Positions 47,421 through 57,957 of a stretch of 64,000 bases of DNA are shown here, piece after piece. A program made the translations under genes and the position numbers. Numbering within the stretch: position 1 is the stretch's first letter; the number at the start of each line of letters is the position of its first letter. The notes under the pieces are model-generated. The model was not told where the DNA came from. It saw only the letters and a list, made by a program, of their open reading frames with translations, and did not search any database. Source of the DNA: Rutpela maculata (Eukaryota > Arthropoda > Insecta > Coleoptera > Cerambycidae); the NCBI GenBank assembly GCA_936432065.2, contig OW386293.2, positions 95,501,795 through 95,565,794 of the forward strand, written 5' to 3'.

Positions 47421-47519
47421 ACCCCACACCTAACTTTCCCTACCGTTTCCCAAATTGGAGGTGCAAAATTATAATGCATAATTGGGTTCAACTGTTTACG
47501 AGGGTGGGGAAAACTTGAC

Positions 47520-47605
47520 CGACCTCGTGATCAGGTCTGTCGAATATCTTGGAAAAATCAGTGTAAGTATATATGACATCAATTTGACCACCTGTATGCC
47601 AGCAC
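47520..47605 (-). pseudogene. Short non-LTR RT fragment (TDFSKxFD)
   Basis: GGQIDVIYTYTDFSKIFDRP on the minus strand is the RT motif around the first catalytic Asp. Nothing adjacent extends it, so it is a small remnant beside the integrase. Confidence 0.5.
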
Positions 47606-47699
47606 ATCATAGATAAACTAACTTAGATACAGTAAATTTGTAGTTACAGATATATTAGTGCAAAGTTCATAGCAAGTTAAAATAGTTTTGAACTTGGCC

Positions 47700-48830
47700 G
47701 CAATTGCTCTTCGGATTGCAAATTGGAGCGAAGCAGCAGTCTAGACGGGAACATAAAGCTGTGTCCTGACTTGAGCACACAAGATTTACGTCCTCTCAGC
47801 ATTCTCTATTGCCTCTCAGAAGTTTGTGGAAAATTGTTAACCGTTAAATAAGAGTACACTTCGATGAATTTGAAACTTTACCACTGCATCAGTCAGGTTT
47901 GAAATCTGGCCGTAGTTGTATAATTTCGCTGCTTTAAGTAACGGATGATTTATTCACTGCTATAGATTAATACAATTTGTGCTCGCTTATATTATTCGAC
48001 TACTAAAGCCCCTGCTAGAACATCAGTTACTTTTAGAAATTTTCCACAACATAGAACTCACTAAACAAGCCAAGTTTCTATTCAAGAAATATTTAACGTA
48101 ACGTTTTCAATCTGTTGTCTTGAGAGGATTAGAGTCTGAATTTGCTATAGTAGAAAGTGCGATCCCATAAGGTTACATTTTGGGTCCTGTACTGTTTAAT
48201 TTATAAGTATTTCAATTCTATCAACATCTAAAATCTCACTTTTATGCGAACGACACACAAGTATATGTCATTTCCTGAAAATGATTTACAAATGACGCAC
48301 GAATTTGATCTTGATTTCTTGGTATCAATTTTCACTAAAGATTGTCTTCAAATAAATCTTTCTGAATCTATGTAATTGTATAAGAAAGAGATGCCGCTCG
48401 CAAGAGGTGTTGAAACTTCATTAATGTGCAAGTGAATAACCAAATACTGTCAGATTCAGGTCATGAAAAAAAATTCTATTTGGTAATAAATAAGCGTGTT
48501 ATCATAGCATGTCACAATGATCACGAAGAGAGCATTCTGTAACTTAAAATTAATTTACAATAATAGGAGTATCCTTAATAAAATATGTAAAATGTTCTGT
48601 GACTAATTGGTAGTAACGCATCTCAATTTTGCTGATACTGGTATGGCCCAGTTCTCATTAAAACTGACCCTCATTATCTTCAACTAATTCAAAAGTCTTG
48701 TATTCGATAAATATGTGGCTTAGGGAGACGGGACCATGATACGAAACATTTAAGATATGTTGAATGCCTGAATATAGAACAGAAAAGAATGTTAGCTGTA
48801 TAATAAGGTTCCAGATGACACGAAATGGCT
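47700..48830 (+). pseudogene. Non-LTR RT, heavily decayed
   Basis: Blocks in order: QDLRPLSILYCLSEVCGKLL (47785), LPLHQSGLKSGRSCI (47890), VTDDLFTAID (47945), GYILGPVLFNL (48175), then FYANDTQVYV at about 48240 where the catalytic YADD has become YAND. The palm's first Asp block is broken by stops. Related to, but more decayed than, the copy at 29700-33062. Confidence 0.7.
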
Positions 48831-48996
48831 ACCCACTTATTCGATCAAAAAAGTCCAAGAAAAAGCTCATACAGGGTATTGTTAAATTTTAAATTAGCTT
48901 AATTAGTGAAATTCAATTTTATTTTGCTTTCAGCTTAAACGTTCAATTTAGGTTTTGTTTTGCTTTTCTCACATTTGTTTGGTGTATATAAAGTAA

Positions 48997-50057
48997 CTAG
49001 CTGATGCCCGCGACTTCGTTCGCGTGGAGGAATTCTTGCGCGTGGAATTAAGAACATTGACATACTAACTTATGCCTATAAAGAAGTACTCCTATAGTAC
49101 TCAGGAAGTACACTCGAGGGAACCCACATCCATAGTACTCGGGGAAACCTACTGCGCATCCATTGTACTCGCGGAAACCCATTGCGCATCCATAGTACTC
49201 GGGGAAATCCACTGCGCATCCATTGTACTCGAGGAAACCCACTGCGAATCGCAATTTGTTAACAATGAATTACTTTATTTTTGTGTTGGAGCGAGTTAAA
49301 CGAAAAAAATAATTATTTTAATCGCCAATAAAGCACATGGGCGGGTCCCTCTCCCTGTTCAGCCGTTCGGGAGGGGTCTCTTTTTGAAAACCGTCGAATA
49401 CGTGTCTCCTTATTTCCTCAGAAAAGGCCGTCGCTGGAATGTCACGTTTCTGACTTACGCGATTTCAGTGATACGGGAAACCAACTACCACCCCCGTTTT
49501 CACCCCTTCGAAAAGTGAAAATTGAAATTTCGTCTTACTCGTATTAGATTCCAATAAAGAGTATTTCTGCCAAATTTCACGCTTCTAAGTCTAACCGTTT
49601 CTGAAAAGCTTAAAGATCTCCCCCTCCCCGTTCACCCTTTTGGGGGTCTCTTTTTAAAAACCGTCGAATACGTGTCCTCTTATTTCCTCAGAAGTGTCCG
49701 TCGCTCGAATAATCACGTTTCTGACTTACGCATTAAACCATCTACCACCCCCGTTTTCACGTTTTCACCCCTTCAAAAAGTGAAAATCGAATTTTTTTCT
49801 TACACGTATCTAATAGATTTCGACAACAGATTTCACGCATCTAGATCTAACCGTTTCCGAAAAAGCCTAAAATTTCATCCCACTTTTTCACCCTTGGAGG
49901 TAGGATTTCGATAAATCCCTTCTTAGTAGTTTCCTACGTCATTCAAGGAACCTCTATGCAAAATTTGAAGTTTCTAGTCCCAGCTGTTTGAGCTGTACGT
50001 TGATAGATCAGTCAGTCAGTCAGTGAGTCAGTCAAGGTATTCTTTTATATATATAGA
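48997..50057 (-). mobile_element. Helitron, non-autonomous, both ends present
   Basis: Read on the minus strand: 5' end TCTATATATATAAAAG at 50057, the tract GACTGACTCACTGACTGACT, two about 273-bp modules, a 30-bp minisatellite, then a 3' hairpin and GCATCAGCTAG at 48997. A precedes and T follows, the standard Helitron A^T target. No helicase remnant. TATATAAAGTAA flanks it on both sides (48985-48996; 50061-50072). The frames 49048-49254 and 49072-49299 are minisatellite translations. Confidence 0.85.
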
Positions 50058-50280
50058 TTATATATAAAGTAATTGAGCTTCAAAAAATTGGCCAACCGTG
50101 GAAAAGGGCAAGAGACTAATTGTAAAATATTGCCATTATACTATTCCATTCTCTTCGGTGTTGTGGAAGAGCATACTTCCTCATACTCTGAGGACAGCGA
50201 ACTCTGCCTTTTGATAAATGTATCATTAAATTTAATTTTGTCAATAAATTTAATTATTATTATCATTATTATTATTAATG
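50058..50280 (+). mobile_element. Probable non-LTR 3' tail
   Basis: Continues the flank of the Helitron (AAAGTAATTGAGC..) to TCAATAAATTTAATTATTATTATC-like (ATT)n sequence at about 50228-50278, the usual 3' end of the RT elements in this window. It may belong to the RT at 47700-48830, which the Helitron then split. Confidence 0.4.
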
Positions 50281-50403
50281 AAGAAATCACTGTGTCTTAG
50301 GTACGTGATTTTTAATTTCAGTTCCTTGTAATTGGTAAAATCAGTATTATGATACAGACCACTTAACTTGGAAACTGTCGTTCATTGATAAATCCGCTAT
50401 ATC

Positions 50404-50440
50404 TATAAATAACGCTTGACGGTTAAAAATATCTTCAATT
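50404..50440 (+). promoter_or_regulatory. Candidate core promoter for the LRR gene
   Basis: TATAAATA at 50404-50411 and an initiator TCAATT at 50435-50440 are 33 bases apart (T of TATA to A+1), close to the arthropod optimum. TATCGTG at about +27 resembles a downstream promoter element. This would give a 145-base leader. Prediction only. Confidence 0.4.
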
Positions 50441-50581
50441 GATAGAACTATCAATAAAAGGCTATCGTGGTGTTCAGTGAACTGTGACCTCAGGCAGTTT
50501 TGTTTTACTTTTAACAGAAACTCCAAGCATAAGAAATAATTACTAAAAATTAGTGGTGAAGTTTTTGTGATAGTCAGCAAC

Positions 50582-51589
50582 ATGTGCAAATTAATTGTAT
50601 TCCTTATAATAATTACGAAAATTTTAAGTGAAAATTGCGATAAAATACACAATCTGAATTTGACTGTATACAAGACAATTGATAGTGTATCTGAAAGCGT
50701 AACCACTAGTGATATAATAGAGCTTAAATATGACGCTTTTCATTTACTGTTAACAAACGAGACAATACCGAGACTATGTCAAAATTTTGTGCGAATCGAC
50801 AACGAATTATCAGTGTTGCAAATTGTAAATTCTAGTGTCGCAAACATCGACCCAGGAGCCTTTCATATCGTCCCTACTTTGACCTTACTAAAATTAACTT
50901 TTAACCTACTTACTACCATAAAAAGTGGTGTTTTTAACACTGTCAAAGTGAAGGAAATTGATTTGTCCAGGAACTTTATATCAGTTATAGAAGATGAGGC
51001 TTTCGATAACAACACCAGCTTGGAAATTCTAAAGCTAAATCACAACGCTGTGAAAGATATAAGTCCAAATTGGTTCCGAAACAGTCCCCACGTATACAAG
51101 CTTAGTATTATCTACAATGAACTGACGAGTATTCCACCTGATGCGTTCAAAAATTTGGCGAGGAACCGAGCTTTGAAGCTACGCTTATCGGCTAACAGAA
51201 TAAGCACGATAAACTCAGGGAGTTTTGAAGGCTGTGGTAATATAGATATCCTGAGGTTGAACGGTAATAAATTGGTTACGTTGCCCAAGGAAATGTTTGA
51301 CAATAGGACGATTAGAATACTGGAAGTGAACACGAACAGACTTCTGTGCTTCCCAGACAGTTTGTACGACAGCAAACTGGAAAGGTTGGAGTTTTTGGAA
51401 AATCCACAGTTTAACTGTACTTGTTTGAGCAAAGTCAGGACTTTCGTGGATACAAACAAGGTGGATATAATGTATCCAGCTATAATCTGCGAGGATAGGG
51501 ACAGAGAGATTAATGTGGTGTTCAACTTTAATAAGACTTACGAAATACCGTTGCTGACGACATCTACGTCTTTTTATAAAAAGAGATAA
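50582..51589 (+). CDS. Secreted leucine-rich-repeat protein, single exon
   Basis: 335 codons from ATG at 50582 (context CAACATG) to TAA at 51587; an in-frame GTG at 50567 is not a plausible eukaryotic start. A hydrophobic signal sequence (KLIVFLIIITKIL) covers residues 2-17. An N-terminal part of about 60 residues has cysteines at about 19 and 66. From about 78 to 275 lie eight LRRs (for example EIDLSRNFISVIEDEAF, ILRLNGNKLVTLPKEMF). A C-terminal cap has CTC at 279-281 and another Cys at 303. Seven or so N-glycosylation sequons are present. There is no transmembrane segment or Toll/IL-1R domain, so it is probably secreted. The ligand is unknown. It is the only long intact ORF in the window, flanked on both sides by repeats. 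Confidence 0.85.
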   Translation: MCKLIVFLIIITKILSENCDKIHNLNLTVYKTIDSVSESVTTSDIIELKYDAFHLLLTNETIPRLCQNFVRIDNELSVLQIVNSSVANIDPGAFHIVPTLTLLKLTFNLLTTIKSGVFNTVKVKEIDLSRNFISVIEDEAFDNNTSLEILKLNHNAVKDISPNWFRNSPHVYKLSIIYNELTSIPPDAFKNLARNRALKLRLSANRISTINSGSFEGCGNIDILRLNGNKLVTLPKEMFDNRTIRILEVNTNRLLCFPDSLYDSKLERLEFLENPQFNCTCLSKVRTFVDTNKVDIMYPAIICEDRDREINVVFNFNKTYEIPLLTTSTSFYKKR

Positions 51590-51724
51590 CCACAAGACCA
51601 TCTAAGCTAGATAATATAGTGTTCATTATAATACGACTAAGATGGAAGCTGATTGTAAATATTGGAAGTTGGCCACCATCTTAGAAAATGGCGGATATGT
51701 AAATAGACCATATTGTATGCTTAT

Positions 51725-52009
51725 TTAGTGAGTTTTAGAATCTAATTTGTCACCTGAATTTCGGTACAGTTTTACAAAAAAATCCTGGTAATTCGAAACG
51801 AATATCTTAGCCCGGAAATGAGGATAGTGATGAATTGAGCTCTCAGTAGTGTCAAGTGGCACATGACATTGATCTGATAGGTCTCCTTCAAATTTAAACG
51901 CCAGTAGGATTTGTTGTACGCACTGATCTCTTGTATTTATTACTATCCTCCTTTCCCGGCTAATGTATAATAATAGCCCGGGAGGCAGCGACCTTTTGGA
52001 GCTAGTCAT
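51725..52009 (-). CDS. Repeat-borne ORF, copy 1 (94 aa), function unknown
   Basis: Begins MTSSKRSLPPGLLLY and includes INTRDQCVQQILL, then SDQCHVPLDTTES. The same frame recurs directly next to it at 52014-52346. A 27-bp segment present in copy 2 is absent here without breaking the frame. Both copies lie in a repeat of about 215 bp followed by a 137-bp inverted-repeat arm, so this may be a transposon product or chance conservation after duplication. Confidence 0.25.
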   Translation of the reverse strand: MTSSKRSLPPGLLLYISRERRIVINTRDQCVQQILLAFKFEGDLSDQCHVPLDTTESSIHHYPHFRAKIFVSNYQDFFVKLYRNSGDKLDSKTH

Positions 52010-52013
52010 TGCA

Positions 52014-52346
52014 TTAAGGCTGATTTTTACGTATGTAGTTGTTTATTGCGTGTACATATAAGAAACGGTGGTCATCTGGCGTACCCGCGGTGGGGGAAGT
52101 TACGAGAACGCCACCCACGCGTAGAAAATTTATTGAAATAAAAAAATTACTGTCAGTAGTGTCAAGCGGCACATGACATTGATCTGATAAGATTTTGTAA
52201 AAATTATTTTGTTTTAGGTCTTCTTCAAATTTACACGCCAATAGGATCTGTTGTACGCACTGATCCCTTGTATTTATCACTATCCTCCTTTCCCAGCTAA
52301 GGTATAATAATAGCCCGGGAGGCAGCGACCTTTTGGAGCTAGTCAT
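52014..52346 (-). CDS. Repeat-borne ORF, copy 2 (110 aa)
   Basis: Begins MTSSKRSLPPGLLLYLS; shares ERRIVINTRDQCVQQILL and SDQCHVPLDTT with copy 1, with an in-frame insert KQNNFYKIL. Substitutions between copies include conservative ones, weak evidence of coding. The last about 40 codons run into the inverted-repeat arm. No domain recognised. Confidence 0.25.
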   Translation of the reverse strand: MTSSKRSLPPGLLLYLSWERRIVINTRDQCVQQILLACKFEEDLKQNNFYKILSDQCHVPLDTTDSNFFISINFLRVGGVLVTSPTAGTPDDHRFLYVHAINNYIRKNQP

Positions 52347-53283
52347 TTCATTAAGGCTGATATTTTAAAGGTGCTTGCAGACCGACTTTTAACAATTTTG
52401 GCAAAAATTAAAAAATCTATATTTTTTGAAAATCAAAATAATATTTGAGGGTCAGAACATATGTATTTTAGCCAGCAGGATCCAAATATGCTTACTTACT
52501 TATTTCTAATGTTTTGGGCCACCCTGTATTACTATCACGACAAAAATTGGTACAATAGGTATATAGGTGGTCCTAAATAAAAATCCGTTCCAATATTCTA
52601 AAAAAAAAAAAAATCCCTAATAGTACTTCTATTCTCAATATTTCGCACTTACACAATGGTTGTAATTGGCCGTGGCTTTGAGTGACGGAATTAACAGAAC
52701 ATGCACTGTAAAAAGTCAGAGTAAATTCACAATGCATTTACATTAAATATTGATGTAAATTTGACGGACATTTTTACATAAAATCTGTAAATATAATAAT
52801 TTTGGAAAACATAGTGTAAAAACACTGGAATGTCTATTTTTACATACGTATTACAGAAATAAATGTGATTATTCTTATTTATACGTATAAAATTCACATA
52901 ATTCCTTAAATTGACAGCTAATTTTACATTAAATAATCATGCTATTTTACAGTACTTTACTGCCTTTTTGCGAGATCTACACATTAAAAAAAAAAAAACA
53001 TAAAAATCGGTTCATAAATAGAAATTTTACTGGGGTGGCTAGTTCTTAAGTGGACACTGAGCAGTGGTCGTATTATCCACCGTCATTTTAAGAGCTGACT
53101 ATGATTTAATTATAATTATTAAACAACATACAAAATTTCAACTTTGATGGTAATTTTTTTATTTCAATAAATTTTTCATGTGTGGGGGCGTTCTCGTAGC
53201 TTCCCCCACCACGGGTGCGCCAGCTGACCGCCGTTTCCTGTATGTACACGCAATAAACTACTACATATGTGAAAATCAGCATA
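52017..53283. repeat. Inverted repeat, 137-bp arms, 1.0-kb interior
   Basis: 52017-52152 and 53149-53283 are inverse copies sharing TTCAATAAATTTT, GGCGTTCTCGTA, TTCCCCCACC and TGTACACGCAATAAAC. The interior contains ORF copy 2 and the TTTACA-iteron stretch. Could be the end of one element present in opposite orientations. Confidence 0.6.
52690..52975. repeat. TTTACA iteron cluster
   Basis: At least a dozen TTTACAT/ATGTAAA or TTTACAGT motifs in about 290 bases, bounded by ACTGTAAAAAGTCAGAG and TTTTACAGTACTTTACTG. Resembles the ends of iteron-bearing elements elsewhere in the window, but TIRs and target duplications are not clear. Confidence 0.4.
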
Positions 53284-53287
53284 ATGG

Positions 53288-53867
53288 CTATGTCTTGACT
53301 ACACTAACAGTTTGATCGTGCGAGCGAACGAGCGACGATGATCGCTTTAACGCGCGAATTAATCGTTGCTGTGTTCAAATTGGTCACTTGTAAAATGTCA
53401 CGCGAACAGTACTAACGTATATTTACGTGATAAGTGATAACATTTATTTAAAATACTTATCTATAGTTAAAAATAGAAAAAAGAGGCACCTAAACACACA
53501 ACATATCCTGATGGGCTAAAATTTGGAGAATTTCAGCATCTTTTTATTCAAGCGTTCCATTCTTTGTCTACGAGTAGCCTATTTTTTTATAACGCGGGGC
53601 CTCACTTGTTCTACAGAATTTGTAGTTTCTACACTTCAGAAATTACTAATTCTGACCGAGGATCTCACATATTTGCAAACACATACGCGCCAGCGAACGA
53701 CGAAAAACAAACTGGTTTGAAAAACAAAACATGCGATAAAGGGACGCGATCACGTCTAACCGCCCTATCGCGCGTTCACTGCTAATTTGGACATATACAC
53801 AAGTTTGTACCGTTTGATTTTTCATCGCGTCGCTCGCTCGCTCGCGCGATGTGCAGTTAGGACATAG
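53288..53867. mobile_element. hAT-like MITE, 580 bp, 8-bp duplication
   Basis: Tips CTATGTCTTGACTACAC and GTGCAGTTAGGACATAG. Flanking 8-mers CATAATGG (53280-53287) and CGTAATGG (53868-53875) match at 7 of 8. GCGAGCGA-type repeats lie inside both ends, again in inverse orientation. The frames 53523-53720 and 53564-53785 lie inside and lack motifs. Confidence 0.7.
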
Positions 53868-53875
53868 CGTAATGG

Positions 53876-54678
53876 TATGAGTCCCAAAAATGTGTCGCTG
53901 CCTCCCGGTTTATAATATTTTCTAGGAAAAATTCCAAGTCGAATATTTCTACAATCGAAAGTAGTTATTGAAATGCTGTTTTCTAGATTTTGTTGCAAAT
54001 TTCATTTAAAATGAAGTGATTTATGTGACATCGAATTATGATATTAAACGTTGTACATAAAATTCTAAATGTAAAAAATATGGTTTTTTCCTCTGATATT
54101 TTCAGCAGCAATATATTTGTTTATTTATTTTTTTTTTAAAGGAGTCATTATTTATATGTATACTGGTCTTTTACCTGAGTGATTTATATCACCATATCGG
54201 TATCGGGAGTCATAAAGGTATGTGTGGAATCGAAGTCTAGTAATAACACTTTTTGTTTTTTGCATTTTATAAAAAGGAATAATTTGATTACAGTTATAAT
54301 GCGTGCTCCTGTTCTTCGCATTGTACTCAAAAATCGTGGATTCTACGTAAAATTTAGCCGTTCAAAGTCGAAAGCCCAGTTAATTTCCTGTAACAACTTG
54401 ACCAAATTTGACGCACCATCCAAAATCTATCATGATTTTGAAATTGATTTTTCTAAGCCGTTTGTCCGGTTTTAATTACTTTCGTTTTGGTTTGTAGGTT
54501 GTCTCTTCTGGGCTGTAAAATCATGATGATATTCAGTAAAAGTAATGTTCTCTGTTTACAGGGCTTAAACAATAAAGCTGTTTTATTTTTCAAAAATTCA
54601 TAGCCACTCTGTGGAAATCACCAGCAGAAAAAAATCTAGTTTAAATCCAACTGTAGCCTGTTTTTTTGGATGCCATTT
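53876..54678. other. No gene seen
   Basis: The plus frame 54179-54475 (98 codons) has no start context or motif that I recognise, and no neighbour supports it. Confidence 0.35.
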
Positions 54679-54937
54679 ACTTCTACATCCAATGGAATTA
54701 TAGCACTTAACGCAAAAAAAATCTGTCTGTCGATCTGTAACTTTTTTTTGTGCGCACGATTACTCTGGAACTATTTAAGATATTGGCTTGACAGTTGGTA
54801 CACGTATGTATTTTAAAGAGATCTGGAACTGGATTATATTTTACTCTTATTCTGTTGAAGGGTTGGGGATAAATTGGGGTAAATGGGGTGTAAATAGGTA
54901 AATCAAGCAAGAGTCCATAAAATTGATATTTAGTATA
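54679..54937 (+). mobile_element. Helentron/HINE-like copy 5, 5' part only
   Basis: Starts ACTTCTACATCCAATGGAA, shares the microsatellite and GATCTGGAACTGGATT, and stops at TTTAGTA where a CAGTGTGTGC sequence begins after TA. Confidence 0.7.
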
Positions 54938-55619
54938 CAGTGTGTGCTATTTAATACCTCAACACCCCATTATTTCGGAACGCGTTGGCCGGTTTTTATT
55001 ATTATTTTTTTTTGAGATATAGTGCTTGATTTGACTGTTTTGAAAAATTTCTAATTTTCATATTTTCAAAGCCTACTAAACTCCTCTAAATGGGTCGAAA
55101 TTTCGAGATCGACTATTAGACAATTTTTTATCGGCAAATTGGATATATTCGATTCGCAGTTGTCTCAAATACCTCCATACAAAATTTTAGCTCGATACCT
55201 CATATATGGTGTTTGTTATTCAATAGCCAAATTTAAAATTTCTCACTTTTCGACTGGCCCTATATAAAAGTTGGTTAGGTTTACTAAAAAGGTAAAGTTG
55301 TCATTTAACTTAAGGAACATCAGACACTAAATGAGGAATAAAAAAGAAGAGTTATTCTTTAAATAAATAGAGCTTCTATACGTTTGGTTGCTTTACGTAG
55401 GTGCCTTAATGGAAATTTTTCAAACAAATGGATTTGACGGAAAAGCTTTTCTTTTTTCTTCCTTATTGAGTGACATCAACATCAGATACTAAATAAGAAA
55501 GAAAAAAAAAGCTATTCCGTCTAATCCATTCGTTTCGAAAATTTTCAATAAGGCACCTACGTACAGCAACCGAATAATGTATAGAAGCACTATTTATTTA
55601 AAGAATAACTTTTCTTCTT
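54938..55619. mobile_element. Mariner-type insertion remnant plus palindrome
   Basis: Begins CAGTGTGTGCTATTTAA after TA, a mariner-like tip, but no matching right tip is seen. 55345-55475 and 55490-55615 are inverted copies (AATAACTTTTCTTC, GTAGGTGCCTTA and GGATTAGACGGAATAGC-type blocks), making a 270-bp hairpin. Confidence 0.55.
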
Positions 55620-57010
55620 ACTTTCACATCAAGTGGAAGTATAGTAACGACAAAAAAATTTTTTAAATTTTTTATTGTTCAAATAGGCTCAGAATGTCAT
55701 GAAACGTTGAGATTTCAAGTTTGAGCGAAAAAAAATGTCTGTCTGTCGGTCTGTAACTTTTTTTGTGCGCACGTTTACTCTGGAACCGTTTGAGATATTG
55801 ACTTGAAATTTGGAACACATATGTACTTTAACGAGATCTAGAACTAGATTATATTTTCATCTTGTTCCGTCGAAGGGTTGGAGGGTAAATTAGGGTAAAT
55901 TTGGAGTAAATAGGTAAATCAAGCAGGTAAGAGTTCATAAAAAACCGCTGCCCAAGGAATCACTACTTCCACATCCAGATTCTCTATCCAAGTCACTCAC
56001 AACGAAAAAACTTTGTATGTGAAAATAATTGTCTATGGAACTTTAATAATATAATATTTGAAATCCTCTACCCCAAAAACCCATAAAACGATACCACACA
56101 TCGGTAGTGGGGTGGGGGTGGTGAAGGGGGGGGGTGGTAATGGGGGGTGGATGAAGTAAAAAAATATTTTGAGGTTTCTGGTTCCTGTACATACACTAAA
56201 TCACAATTTTTTTTCATCCCCTTTAATAAGGAGGTGGGGGGTGGTAATGGGGGTGGCTAATGCCAAACATTTTTTTGAGACCTTAGCTTCTCTTATATAT
56301 ACTAAATACCAATTTCATGGACTCTTACCTGCTTGATTTACCGATTTACCCCAAATTTACCCCAATTTACCCCCCAACCCTTCGACGGAACAAGATGAAA
56401 ATATAATCTAGTTCTAGATCTCGTTAAAGTACATATATGTACCAAATTTCAAGTCAATATCTCAAACGGTTCCAGAGTAAACGTGCGCACAAAAAAAAGT
56501 TACAGACAGACAGACCGACAGACACAGAAATTTTGTTTTCGCTCAAACTTAAAATCTCGACGTTTCATGACATTTTAAGCCTATTTGGACAATAAAAATT
56601 TTAAAAAAATTTTTTGTCGTTACTATACATCCACTGGACGTGGAAGTAATTGATATTTAGTATAGACAAGAGAAGCTCTCAAAAAAAATTTTGGCATTAG
56701 CCACTCCCATTACCACCCCCACCCCATTATTAAAGGGGATGAAAAAAATGTGATTTAGTGTGTGTACAAGAACCAGAAACCTCAAAATATTTTTTTACTT
56801 CATCCACCTCCACTACCAACCCCCTTCCACCACCCCCACCCCCCACTACCGATGTAACGTATTGTTTCATGGGTTTTTGGGGTAGACGATTTCAAATAAT
56901 ATATTATTAAAGTTTTATAAACAATTACTTCTATTTACAAAATTTTTTTTCGGTGTTAGAGACTTGGATAGAAAATCTGGATGTGGAAGTAGTGATTCCT
57001 TGGGCAGCGG
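55620..57010 (+). mobile_element. Helentron/HINE-like copy 6, split by another copy
   Basis: The 5' part is 55620-55944 and the 3' part 56648-57010, ending CTGGATGTGGAAGT.. to CAGCGG. Copy 1 shows that the two parts would be contiguous (CATAAAA|TTGATATTTAG). The interrupting sequence is an inverse, complete member of the same family. Confidence 0.85.
55945..56647 (-). mobile_element. Helentron/HINE-like copy 7, complete, nested
   Basis: Reverse orientation: 3' end CCGCTGCCCAAGG at 55945, 5' tip at 56647. Flanked by A runs on the plus strand (T on the element strand). Its G-rich block is longer than in copy 1 because a GGGGGTGGTAATGG segment is repeated. Confidence 0.85.
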
Positions 57011-57590
57011 TATTTAACGTAGAACCCCACCTTTTGGAGTAAAATGCGAGTTTCAGATTTCTTGAAAAAGGGTCAAAACACGCTTGCAAATTCAAAACGA
57101 TCTAACTGTGAATTTTCATGTTACGGCAACAAAAGAAAACAAATTACGGCAAGTTAACGTTACATGACTTAATGTTTATGTAGAATCCACCATTTGCAAA
57201 ATACTATTTGCGGTTTTTAAGAATTATATATTTGTTTGTACTAAAATGGTTTACTCACTCTAGTTATTTATTTTTCAAAAAAAAATAAAATTCAATAGAA
57301 AATAGGTATGGCGATTTGTAGATGCAGTATTCAGTAACCTTATTAACAAGCTCTGGCAACTATACATAATAATATATCATTGTCGCTTGTGATTGCGATC
57401 ATATTCCCAAGATGAATGATAAATGCCAAATAAAATTTAAAACGGCTTCTACTGAACTTAATATTTGCAATTCTATAGCCGATAATGGCAATAGATAATT
57501 CACCTCAATAACAGCATGAAAGGCAGTCGACTTACCACTAAAATAAAAAATAGTTCAAATTTCGAATTTGTTAGTAGGATTTATAATATA
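57011..57590. other. No gene seen
   Basis: AT-rich sequence between two elements; nothing supportable. Confidence 0.4.
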
Positions 57591-57957
57591 CAGGGTGAGT
57601 CAAAACGATGCTGCCAACATGATACTGCAGATAAAACATTGAAAATAAAGAGATCCAAATTTTTTGGTTTTGTTGAAATCTAATTTTTAGAGGGTCAAAC
57701 GAGGCTGTAAAGAGGGGAGTATAAATAACTTTAACTCAGTTACTAGAAAACTACTACATTGATTTGGATAAAATTTTACATCAAATTAACATGTAAAATG
57801 TTTTAGCCATATCAATTTCACCATTTTCAAAAGAAGACGCCACTTGCTTACGTATCCAACTGGTTTTTTTATTGCAACTTTTTTTTATGAATGATAATAC
57901 TTTTTTTTCATCATTTTGGTTCATAACTCAGTTTTACATAAGAAAGCTCATTTAATT

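Noticed and set aside
49048..49299. Repetitive ORFs with repeated ETHCASIVL / GFPEYYGCA units as repeat proteins
   Set aside because: The period is the 30-bp minisatellite of the Helitron, so any frame is open and repetitive.
54179..54475. 98-codon plus-strand ORF as a gene
   Set aside because: No motif, no splice or promoter evidence, and an ORF of this length is expected by chance in 64 kb.
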